From positions 1 to 19,669 of the forward strand of contig CBEVZC010000051.1 of the NCBI GenBank assembly GCA_965554225.1: a stretch of 19,669 nt of DNA, written 5' to 3'. Positions 6,031 to 12,905 of the stretch are shown piece by piece. Position numbers and translations under genes: made by a program. Every line of letters begins with the position of its first letter. The first letter of the stretch is position 1. The stretch comes from BMS3ABIN04 sp965554225 (GTDB lineage Bacteria > Bacteroidota > Ignavibacteria > Ignavibacteriales > Melioribacteraceae). Under the pieces are notes generated by a model. That model searched no databases and was not told the origin of the DNA. It was given only the letters and a program-made list of their open reading frames with translations.

Positions 6031-7393
6031 TGATGATAACTTAGTTTGTCTATCGCTAAAAAAAGTACTAACTAAGTTAGGTTATGAAGTTGATGTTTGT
6101 ATGGAGGGTGGAAAAGCGCTGGAAATGGTTGAACTCCATAGCCCTGATATTGTACTTCTTGATATTTATTTGTCTACGGTTAACGGTTTGGATATTTTGA
6201 AAGAATTACAGGAAAAGTACTTTCATATTCCCGTAATAATGATAACAGCTTATTCAGATGTAAAAATTGCAGTTGAAGCAATGAAACTTGGTGCATTCGA
6301 TTTCCTTTTAAAACCAATTGATATTGAACAACTTAAAATAGTATTAAATAAGTGTGTAAATCACCTCAAGCTAAAAATGGAAGTTGATAATTTACACACT
6401 ATGCTTTCTGAAGAAAAATTAACGAGGGAATATTTTGGTAAAAGTAAATCTATTGTAAGAGTTTTAAATGTTGTTGAAAAATTAGCGCTAAGTGAAGATA
6501 CAACAATTCTTTTAGAAGGCGAGAGCGGGTCTGGGAAAGAGGTCTTTGCTAAATACATTCATCAGCTTAGTCCGCGCAGCGAAAAGGTATTTATTCCAAT
6601 CAACTGTGCGGCAATTCCGAAAGAGTTGGCAGAGAGTGAATTATTCGGACATGAGAAAGGAGCTTTTACTGGAGCATCAAATAAAACAAAAATGGGAAAA
6701 TTTGAGCTTGCAAACGGCGGAACAATTTTATTAGATGAAATAGGTGAACTTACTTTAGACATTCAAGTAAAACTCCTGAGAGTTTTGCAGGAAAAGAAAT
6801 TTTACAGAGTAGGCGGAGAAAGAGAAATAGCCGTAAATGTTAGAGTCTTGGCGGCAACAAATAAAAATTTAGAAGATGAAGTTAAAAATGGAAATTTCCG
6901 AGAAGATTTGTATTACAGATTAAATGTTGCTAAAATTACAATTCCTTCTTTAAAAGAGAGGCGTTCTGACATTCCTGTTTTGGCTTATTCATTTATGCAA
7001 AATTATGCCGGTAAGTTTGGCAAGCGGATTAAAGGTATTGGTGACGATGCTTTGGAACTGCTGCAGAATTATAGCTGGAGAGGTAATATCCGTGAATTAA
7101 AAAACGCAATGGAAAGGGCAGTTCTTATGCTGGACACCGATGAACTAAAAGCTCAGCATTTTAATTTCCTCAATACTGCTAAAGTAATTTCTGATAACAA
7201 TACTCAATTCAATTTAAAGATTCCGCCTGAAGGAGTAAAAATAGATTTAGTACTAAAAACCTTAATACTAAAAACCTTAGATATTACTAAGGGAAACCAG
7301 GTGCAGGCGGCAAAAGTGTTAGGGCTTTCCAGGTCGAAATTACGTTATAGAATGGAACAGCTTGGTATTGAGGTTACAAGAACAATTCATTAA
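6005..7393 (+). CDS. Sigma-54-dependent response regulator, NtrC family (FlgR-like candidate)
   Basis: Phosphorylation-controlled activator of sigma-54 RNA polymerase, partner of the overlapping kinase. Using numbering from the upstream ATG at 5999 (464 residues): receiver domain with acidic pocket DDD at 11-13, phospho-acceptor Asp55 and KP near 106; AAA+ domain with Walker A GESGSGK at 174-180, the sigma-54 contact loop GAFTGA at about 221-226 and Walker B LLDEIGE; and a Fis-type helix-turn-helix at the C-terminus (QAAKVLGLSRSKLRYRM). The GAGG at 5995-5998 abuts the ATG at 5999 but lies 6 bases before the ATG at 6005, so 6005 is preferred. All motifs for sigma-54 activation are intact. No convincing -24/-12 sigma-54 promoter is visible in the window, so its targets lie elsewhere; flagellar control is a context inference. 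Confidence 0.93.
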   Translation: MVPKLLIVDDDNLVCLSLKKVLTKLGYEVDVCMEGGKALEMVELHSPDIVLLDIYLSTVNGLDILKELQEKYFHIPVIMITAYSDVKIAVEAMKLGAFDFLLKPIDIEQLKIVLNKCVNHLKLKMEVDNLHTMLSEEKLTREYFGKSKSIVRVLNVVEKLALSEDTTILLEGESGSGKEVFAKYIHQLSPRSEKVFIPINCAAIPKELAESELFGHEKGAFTGASNKTKMGKFELANGGTILLDEIGELTLDIQVKLLRVLQEKKFYRVGGEREIAVNVRVLAATNKNLEDEVKNGNFREDLYYRLNVAKITIPSLKERRSDIPVLAYSFMQNYAGKFGKRIKGIGDDALELLQNYSWRGNIRELKNAMERAVLMLDTDELKAQHFNFLNTAKVISDNNTQFNLKIPPEGVKIDLVLKTLILKTLDITKGNQVQAAKVLGLSRSKLRYRMEQLGIEVTRTIH

Positions 7394-7402
7394 TTGTTTT
7401 TT
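7381..7402 (+). terminator. Weak intrinsic terminator overlapping the regulator stop codon
   Basis: AACAATT (7381-7387) pairs with AATTGTT (7392-7398) around CATT, running directly into a T-run at 7397-7402. The stem spans the TAA at 7391-7393. It contains only two G-C-type pairs, so its strength is uncertain, but the layout with the T-tract is that of an intrinsic terminator. Confidence 0.4.
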
Positions 7403-7418
7403 AAACAGCGTAACATCT

Positions 7419-7485
7419 TAGCTTTCTTACTCTTAATCCTGCTCTTACTCATACTCTAAAGAAATACTCATTTCAATAATCTTTA
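7419..7485. repeat. Imperfect dispersed repeat, copy A (TTACTCTT-rich)
   Basis: The stretch contains AGCTTTCTTACTCTT, CTTACTC and ACTCTAAA, then TAATCTTTAG. The same elements, in the same order and with similar spacing, recur at about 7593-7660, 174 bases further on. Boundaries are approximate because the copies differ by several substitutions and small gaps. Confidence 0.5.
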
Positions 7486-7530
7486 GTATAAAAATTAAGT
7501 CATCATTTTATTTCGTAAAATCAAAAACTA

Positions 7531-7572
7531 TTTCACAAAGTAACACAAAGAAACACACAAAGTTTCACTAAG
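7531..7572. repeat. Short tandem repeat of about 10 bases, NNNCACAAAG, four units
   Basis: Units are TTTCACAAAG (7531-7540), TAACACAAAG (7541-7550), AAACACACAAAG (7551-7562) and TTTCACTAAG (7563-7572). They lie head to tail with no spacers and are too short and degenerate for a CRISPR. The array sits between the two copies of the longer imperfect repeat. Confidence 0.6.
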
Positions 7573-7592
7573 TAAAAAAATGTTCTTGAAAC

Positions 7593-7660
7593 TAAGCTTT
7601 CCTTTCTTACTCTTGTACTTACTCTAAAATAGAGCTATTCTAAATTAATCTTTGCTAAAA
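7593..7660. repeat. Imperfect dispersed repeat, copy B (TTACTCTT-rich)
   Basis: Contains AAGCTTTCCTTTCTTACTCTT, CTTACTCTAAAA and, after a small insertion, TTAATCTTTGC, matching copy A in order. A direct pair with a different short tandem array between them suggests an intergenic repeat family rather than a gene remnant; no reading frame crosses it. Confidence 0.5.
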
Positions 7661-7755
7661 GAAAATCATATTTAATCTGTTGAATTAATTCTTTCTTTTA
7701 TGCAAATTAAACACTAAGGAAATAAACCCCGGGCTTGAAAGCTATAATTTAGTAT

Positions 7756-7783
7756 AAAAAAAGGAGCATGAATAATGCTCCTT
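7756..7783 (-). terminator. Strong intrinsic terminator of the minus-strand operon
   Basis: On the minus strand AAGGAGCAT (7783-7775) pairs with ATGCTCCTT (7769-7761) around a 5-base loop, a 9-bp stem, followed by a run of seven T (7762-7756). It lies about 40 bases past the stop of the DHOD-like gene, the last gene of the operon. Confidence 0.88.
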
Positions 7784-7820
7784 ATAATACAATCAATATT
7801 TATTTTATATAAAAAAATTC

Positions 7821-8807
7821 TTATTTGTGACTTCCGAAATATTTCATAAATTGAACTCTTTCGTATAGAGCGGGATCTTTAACATTTTTGTAGCTTAGTT
7901 TCCCTCTAAAATCATCAAGTGATGAATAACCTTTGTGGTCCATCCACTTTTCAAGTTCATTTAGCATAACGCCGACTTGTTCGGGACCATTCTTATACAA
8001 AGTGGAAGCAACTTGTACGGCATGAGCGCCGGCTAACAACTGTTTAATAACACCGGAACCGTCGTGTACGCCGGTGGACGCAACCAAATCACACTTAACT
8101 CTATCCGAAAGCATTGCTATCCAGCGTAAAGACATTGATAAATCTTGCGGATTGCTGAGTACATAAGTGGAAATAATTTTTTCGTCTTCAATATCAAAAT
8201 CCGGAGCAAAAAATTTATTGAACAAAACTAATCCTTTAATTCCCGTTTCGGAAAGTTTTAAAATCATTGTTGCTAAGTTTGAGAAATAATGACTAATTTT
8301 TAATGTAACCGGTACAGTTGTATTATTCAATACTTTTTCAACAATATTAAAATACAACTTCTCATTTTCTTCACAAGTTCTGTTAAAATTTGAGGGAAGC
8401 AAAAACATGTTTAGTTCAATAGCGTCAACACCTACGCTTTCCATTTGTTTTGCAAAGTAAATCCATTCATGGTCTGACATGCAATTTATACTTCCTATTA
8501 CAGGGATATTTACATGTCTTTTCAGATCAAGAAGAAGATCAAGATATTTTTCAACGTTATGCTGTTTTACTTTAGCATCAAAATAATCAAATAGTCCCTC
8601 GTCATATCCGGCTTTAACAGCTTCTTTAATCTCATGTTCGGATTCTAAAGTTATTTCTTCTTCAAATATCGATCGAAGAACAACGGCAGAAACTCCGTTG
8701 TCTTCTAATGTTTTTATGCTGTCTATATTATCCGTTAATGTAGAACTGGATGCAATAATTGGGTTTTTTAATTTCATCCCCAAGTAAGTTGTTGATAAGT
8801 CTGCCAT
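7821..8807 (-). CDS. Dihydroorotate dehydrogenase-like flavoprotein (FMN TIM barrel), last gene of the operon
   Basis: A 328-residue protein of the class-1 dihydroorotate dehydrogenase superfamily, an FMN-binding beta/alpha barrel. Visible family features are the N-terminal LKNPIIASSSTLTDN (near 14), GSINC near 105, the lysine strand VPVTLKISHYFSNLA near 165, and the C-terminal phosphate-binding part (STGVHDGSGVIKQLLAGA). The active-site SCPN loop of true class-1A enzymes reads FLLPSN here, so the catalytic Cys is missing and a role in pyrimidine synthesis is unlikely. Related genes are usually annotated DHOD-like and often lie near ferredoxin-dependent oxidoreductases. It follows the FAD/NAD(P) fusion gene by 44 bases and precedes the operon terminator, so it is probably a redox partner of that protein. 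The substrate is unknown. Confidence 0.85.
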   Translation of the reverse strand: MADLSTTYLGMKLKNPIIASSSTLTDNIDSIKTLEDNGVSAVVLRSIFEEEITLESEHEIKEAVKAGYDEGLFDYFDAKVKQHNVEKYLDLLLDLKRHVNIPVIGSINCMSDHEWIYFAKQMESVGVDAIELNMFLLPSNFNRTCEENEKLYFNIVEKVLNNTTVPVTLKISHYFSNLATMILKLSETGIKGLVLFNKFFAPDFDIEDEKIISTYVLSNPQDLSMSLRWIAMLSDRVKCDLVASTGVHDGSGVIKQLLAGAHAVQVASTLYKNGPEQVGVMLNELEKWMDHKGYSSLDDFRGKLSYKNVKDPALYERVQFMKYFGSHK

Positions 8808-8851
8808 TTTTATTTTCCTATAATTGTCTAATTTTTAATTTACAAATTAAA

Positions 8852-10648
8852 TTATTTATTTTCACTCTTTAAAATGTATTTTTCAATTCCTTTTACTGCA
8901 CGGTAACCATCTGCAATTGCACTAATAGCGTCGGCTCTTCTATTTGCAATATCGCCGGAAGCAAATAACCACGGTACATTTGTCTGCTGATCTTCGTTTA
9001 CAATAATTCTACCGCGCTTAATTTCAATTTGATTTTTAATATCCTCAGGTATAAAATCATAATCTGCAGATTGTCCGATGGCACCGATAACGGAAGTAAC
9101 TTCGATTATATGTTCATCGCCTTCGATAATTTTGGGCCTCGGTCTTCCTCCCTTGGGGTCCGGAATCATTTCTGCATTTGCATATTTTAGCGCTTTTACT
9201 TTATTGTTTTCATCGAGTATTATTTCTAAAGGAATTGCTTGAGGATGAATGTCAACCCCTTCATCTTCAGCTCCTTCAATTTCTTCCCAGTCAGCCGGCA
9301 TATCTTCTACGCGGCGTCTATATAAAATTGTTACATCTGCGCCAAGTCTTTTTGAAACTCTTGCGGCATCTATTGCTACGTTTCCGCCCCCGATTACAAC
9401 AACTTTATCTCCAATCTCAACATGTTTTTCACTGTTAATATTTCGGAGGAAATTAACTGCTTGAATTGACCCTTGAGAATTTTCTCCGACCAATCCTAAT
9501 TCGTATGGAACCTCAAATCCAATACCGATCAAAATAGCTTCGTGATGTTTTTTCATCTCTTCTAAAGTAATATCCTTGCCTACTTTCATGTCGTATCTGA
9601 TTTTAACTCCCATTTTTTCCATGTACTCTACTTGCTTATCAATGCTGTCCAGAGGTAGTCGGTATTTAGGAATTCCATACATAATCATTCCGCCGGCGTG
9701 GGATTTCGACTCGTATATTGTAACATTAAATCCGCGTAAAGACAAATAATAGGCTGCTGTAAGTCCGGAGGGTCCGGCGCCTATTATTCCAACGGAGTGA
9801 CCGTTTGGAGGAAGAATTTCGGGGTTAACAATTTTCTCGATTAAATCGGCATTCTTCACAGTACTGGTTGCATAACCCTTTAACCAACGAATAGCAATAG
9901 GTTCGCCTCGATGTCCAATAGCACAAACAGTTTCGCATCTTCTTGTACAAACTTTACCACAAGTTTCGCCAAGCGGGTTATTATCATAAATAATTTTTAC
10001 TGCTGCTTCGTCATCTCCATTTGCAATTGCGTTGATATATTCCGGAATATGCATATGAACCGGACAGATATCTGTACAAATAGAACAGCCAACACAGCGG
10101 GCAGCTTCTTTGCGTGCTTCTTCTTCATTATATCCAAGCAAAACTTCCGCAAAAGATTTTACTCTTTCTGTCCCTTCCAATTCGTGCATTGGAATGCGTT
10201 CGTATTCTAAAAGAGGCTTCCCTTCGGCGCTTTGGAACGAAAGATTTTCTTTACCTTCCGGGTTATCCACACCCGGCATCCACAGAAATGAATCCGGGTC
10301 TTCACTTACATATACATAATCTTTAGTTAAATTTAGTGAACCGGTAGGACAAACATCAACGCATAGAGCACACCAGCAGCATCGTCCATTATCAACACGC
10401 GGACGTAAGCCGGAATCTCCACTGTTAGTTTCAAATCCGTCAACATGAATCATATCTATTGCTGCATTCTGACAAATGGTTGCACATGTTCCACAACCGA
10501 TACATTCTTCAAGATCATTAAAATGAAAACCTCTATAACGAGTCGCAGTTTCCTTCTTTTCTTTAGGGTACCTAACGGTATGAGGTGGTTTTGTACCTTG
10601 TTTTAATGCAGAGAACGGAGCTAAAACTCCTTTTATATCAAATGCCAT
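8852..10648 (-). CDS. Fusion of NuoI/MbxN-like 2x[4Fe-4S] domain with GltD/NfnB-type FAD-NAD(P) oxidoreductase
   Basis: A 598-residue electron-entry subunit. Residues 1-110 form an 8Fe ferredoxin domain like NuoI/MbxN: Cys49-x2-52-x2-55-x3-59 and Cys90-x2-93-x2-96-x3-100. From about 160 it continues as a glutamate-synthase small-subunit (GltD) homologue, with Cys185/188/191/195 and a CxxxCxxxCxxxC set at 230-242 for further Fe-S clusters, the FAD motif GAGPSG at 290-295 and the NAD(P) motif IGGGNVAIDAA near 415-430, followed by LYRRR. No glutamate synthase large subunit is nearby, so GltD here is a generic NAD(P)H-ferredoxin module, as in NfnB. It starts 9 bases after mbxL at an ATG preceded by GAGG. 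It would carry electrons between NAD(P)H/FAD and the Fe-S chain of the membrane complex. Direction and cofactor choice are not determined. Confidence 0.92.
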   Translation of the reverse strand: MAFDIKGVLAPFSALKQGTKPPHTVRYPKEKKETATRYRGFHFNDLEECIGCGTCATICQNAAIDMIHVDGFETNSGDSGLRPRVDNGRCCWCALCVDVCPTGSLNLTKDYVYVSEDPDSFLWMPGVDNPEGKENLSFQSAEGKPLLEYERIPMHELEGTERVKSFAEVLLGYNEEEARKEAARCVGCSICTDICPVHMHIPEYINAIANGDDEAAVKIIYDNNPLGETCGKVCTRRCETVCAIGHRGEPIAIRWLKGYATSTVKNADLIEKIVNPEILPPNGHSVGIIGAGPSGLTAAYYLSLRGFNVTIYESKSHAGGMIMYGIPKYRLPLDSIDKQVEYMEKMGVKIRYDMKVGKDITLEEMKKHHEAILIGIGFEVPYELGLVGENSQGSIQAVNFLRNINSEKHVEIGDKVVVIGGGNVAIDAARVSKRLGADVTILYRRRVEDMPADWEEIEGAEDEGVDIHPQAIPLEIILDENNKVKALKYANAEMIPDPKGGRPRPKIIEGDEHIIEVTSVIGAIGQSADYDFIPEDIKNQIEIKRGRIIVNEDQQTNVPWLFASGDIANRRADAISAIADGYRAVKGIEKYILKSENK

Positions 10649-10657
10649 AATTGCCTC

Positions 10658-11761
10658 TTATCTCTCTATTTCAGGAGGACATACTCCTAAACTATTCATT
10701 ATAAAACTTACATCGGCTATATTTGCCCCGACAAGAATTTTTTCCAACAAAGAAACACCATGAACATATGCAGGTCCGCGTACATGCACTCTTCTTGGTT
10801 TTATTGAACCGTCGCTTACTACGTAATATCCAAATTCACCGCGGGTCGACTCGGTTTTAACGTAAGCTTCACCAGGAGGAACCTGCCAAGTCAATGGGTT
10901 CGGAATTTTATTATAGTAATCGCCCTTTGGCATCTTCTCAATTACTTGCCTTATAATTGAAATTGATTGTTCATATTCTTGTCTTCTAACAAGCGCTCGG
11001 GACCACACATCGCAGCCATCCGAGGTTGGGACAATAAAATTTAATTTATCATAAACTTCATATGGTTCATCAATACGAACATCATGCTTTATTCCTGATC
11101 CGCGTAAGGGGGGACCAACAACGCCCCATTCAATAGCTTTGTCTTTTGGAATAATTCCAACACCCTGAGCACGTTTCTGAAAGAGGGCATTATTAAAAAG
11201 CAAGTTGTCATAATCAGGCAAACGGTTTTCTAAATAGTCCAGAGTTTTTAATACCCTGTCGGTAAAACCCTCCGGAAGGTCGCGTCTTACGCCACCTGCC
11301 CAAATGTACATATGGTAAACTCTTCCGCCTGTTAATTCTTCGAACAAGTCTATAATGTAATCACGATCACCAACAGTCCATTGCGGCATTGTATAAAGTC
11401 CCATGGAACCCGATTGACCACCCATCCAAAGACCGTATGTGGCAAGTCGTGCTAATTCCAAAACCATTACGCGAATATATTTTGCACGTTCGGGAACTTC
11501 ACGTCCTTCAATTTCTTCAATTGCCCGCGCAAGATTTTCCTCATTCGGGTCAGGTTCGGGAACACAAATACGGCATACAATAGGAAAACTTTGTGTCCAA
11601 GTTCGTTGTTCCATTAATTTTTCAAATGCTCTGTGCAAATAACCGACGTGAGTTTCGGCTTTAACAATTGTATCGCCGGCTACTTTCAACTTTACCATCA
11701 TATTCCCGGTTATTCCGGGATGTTGTGGACCAAGGTATATAGTAGTTTCTTTTTCTCTCAT
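10658..11761 (-). CDS. mbxL: NuoD/[NiFe]-hydrogenase large-subunit homologue without Ni-Fe ligands (MbxL-like)
   Basis: A 367-residue peripheral-arm subunit related to NuoD and group 4 hydrogenase large subunits. NuoD-like features are GPQHPG at 11-16 and THVGYLHRAFEKL at about 37-49. In hydrogenases two CxxC motifs hold Ni-Fe. Here the first reads R-I-C-V-P-E (Cys66, Glu69) and the last reads C-P-P-E-I-E-R (Cys361, Glu364), so the second Cys of each pair is Glu. The chain ends at that point with no cleavable C-terminal extension, in line with absence of Ni insertion. This excludes a working hydrogenase and fits the Mbx/MBS branch. The ATG at 11761 overlaps the mbxK stop by 4 bases (ATGA). 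Confidence 0.9.
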   Translation of the reverse strand: MREKETTIYLGPQHPGITGNMMVKLKVAGDTIVKAETHVGYLHRAFEKLMEQRTWTQSFPIVCRICVPEPDPNEENLARAIEEIEGREVPERAKYIRVMVLELARLATYGLWMGGQSGSMGLYTMPQWTVGDRDYIIDLFEELTGGRVYHMYIWAGGVRRDLPEGFTDRVLKTLDYLENRLPDYDNLLFNNALFQKRAQGVGIIPKDKAIEWGVVGPPLRGSGIKHDVRIDEPYEVYDKLNFIVPTSDGCDVWSRALVRRQEYEQSISIIRQVIEKMPKGDYYNKIPNPLTWQVPPGEAYVKTESTRGEFGYYVVSDGSIKPRRVHVRGPAYVHGVSLLEKILVGANIADVSFIMNSLGVCPPEIER

Positions 11762-12357
11762 TCTTCTATTCTACGAATCGAATATTCTTTTGCAAAATCC
11801 GGTACTTTTTCACCGCTGTGTTTACTAATTGTTTCACGCACATCTTGTGCGTCTTCACGTCCGGGACGCTGATAAAAATTTTCTTGTGAGTATTTAATTG
11901 TATCAAAATCCCTTCTCATCGGGGGAATGCCTTCCCAATCTTCAAGAATAAACTCTCCTAAGCGCTCGTTACCTTCAAAATTAATACCATACATTTCATG
12001 AATTTCGCGTTCATAAGTTTCCGCTTGAGGCCATAGATGACTAAGTGTAATAAACTCAGGTTTGTCTCTGTCTATTCTGGTTTTAACCATGAGCATTAAA
12101 CTGGCTTCATAAGACCATAGCATGAAAACAAGTTCGAATTCATTTTCCTCTATCCAATCAACGCAAGAAATATGCGCAAGGTGTTTGAAGTTTAAGTAGT
12201 CTCTGGCATAGGCTAAAAACAGAGGGACTAAATCTAAGCGCAATTTAACTTTAACTCTTTTTTCGCGTTGAACTTCAACTTCAGCCGTATGAAAAATCTT
12301 TTGTATCTGATCAACGCATGTATTTTCTGTACAATCATGTATATGCATATTTATCAC
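11758..12357 (-). CDS. mbxK: NuoC-like subunit (MbxK-like)
   Basis: A 199-residue homologue of NuoC (30-kDa subunit of complex I), a structural subunit that packs against the large subunit. The family signature is near residue 115-135, YEREIHEMYGINFEGN (compare ERE..DMFGI.F.GHP in complex I), followed by EDWEGIPPMRRDF. The long open frame begins at GTG 12357, overlapping the mbxJ stop as GTGA; the ATG at 12348 is an in-frame alternative. The N-terminal 15 residues hold two Cys and a His, not obviously conserved. Overlaps on both sides indicate translational coupling with mbxJ and mbxL. Confidence 0.88.
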   Translation of the reverse strand: MINMHIHDCTENTCVDQIQKIFHTAEVEVQREKRVKVKLRLDLVPLFLAYARDYLNFKHLAHISCVDWIEENEFELVFMLWSYEASLMLMVKTRIDRDKPEFITLSHLWPQAETYEREIHEMYGINFEGNERLGEFILEDWEGIPPMRRDFDTIKYSQENFYQRPGREDAQDVRETISKHSGEKVPDFAKEYSIRRIEE

Positions 12358-12899
12358 CAGTTATAATCGGGCATTTTCCAATTGTGAATTACTTTCTTTT
12401 GATTTTCCCTGTACCATTCCAAATTTTCTTGATATTTTTCCGCACCGTTAGCTTTACCTTCTTCAATTAATTGCTGTAATTTTATAAACCCCGAAATCAC
12501 ACTTTCCGGACGTGGCATACAGCCATTAATGTAAACATCAACCGGAATATAACGGTCAAGAGCTTTAATGGTATTGTAAGAATCCCAATACATTCCGCCA
12601 TTTATTGTGCAAGAACCAAAACCAATTACGTATTTGGGGGATTGCATCTGTTCGTAAGTACGGATTACTCGCTTTAAAGTTTTAGTTGCTAAGTAACCGG
12701 TAATTAACAATACATCTGCCTGGCGCGGTGTTGCCGCGCCTCTTAGTCCGAAACGCTCACCGTCGTATCGGGAAGTCATGGTCGGCGGAACTTCAATTGC
12801 ACCACATCCGGTTCCGTATGCCAAGATCCACAATGAATGTTTACGTGCAAAAGTTTGAATTATATCTACAATTTTTTTTGAATTTTTATCGTAAGTCAT
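12354..12899 (-). CDS. mbxJ: NuoB-like [4Fe-4S] subunit with only three cysteines (MbxJ-like)
   Basis: A 181-residue homologue of NuoB/hydrogenase small subunit, which holds the cluster nearest the active site. In complex I the motif is ACCAIE; here it reads GCGAIE (Cys32-Gly33), so one of the tandem cysteines is gone. The other two ligands are in GSC (Cys97) and NGCMPRPE (Cys127). No other cysteine exists in the chain, so the cluster would have one iron without a protein thiolate. In the MBS complex of Pyrococcus such a site-differentiated cluster is proposed to reduce sulfane sulfur. The C-terminal tail from about 145 is charged and helical. It is 6 bases after mbxM and overlaps mbxK. Confidence 0.91.
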   Translation of the reverse strand: MTYDKNSKKIVDIIQTFARKHSLWILAYGTGCGAIEVPPTMTSRYDGERFGLRGAATPRQADVLLITGYLATKTLKRVIRTYEQMQSPKYVIGFGSCTINGGMYWDSYNTIKALDRYIPVDVYINGCMPRPESVISGFIKLQQLIEEGKANGAEKYQENLEWYRENQKKVIHNWKMPDYNW

Positions 12900-12905
12900 A
12901 ATAGT

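Larger units (their letters stand above)
7394..7820. other. Convergent intergenic region (427 bases), non-coding
   Basis: No reading frame with coding character and no RNA gene is recognisable here. It separates the 3' ends of two convergent units. It holds the T-run of the plus-strand terminator at its left edge, two related copies of a pyrimidine-rich sequence flanking a short tandem repeat, and the terminator of the minus-strand operon at 7756-7783. The rest is plain AT-rich sequence. Confidence 0.7.

Noticed and set aside
7531..7572. CRISPR array
   Set aside because: The units are only about 10 bases, degenerate and without spacers, and no cas genes are present.
9911..10326. Plus-strand open frames opposite the ferredoxin/GltD fusion
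   Set aside because: They lie antisense to a gene with intact Fe-S, FAD and NAD(P) motifs, overlap each other in different frames and have Cys/Phe/Ser-rich compositions typical of shadow frames.
10658..12899. Annotation of the J-K-L genes as a group 4 [NiFe] hydrogenase
   Set aside because: The large subunit lacks two of four Ni-Fe cysteines and ends without a cleavable tail. No hyp maturation genes are present in the window.
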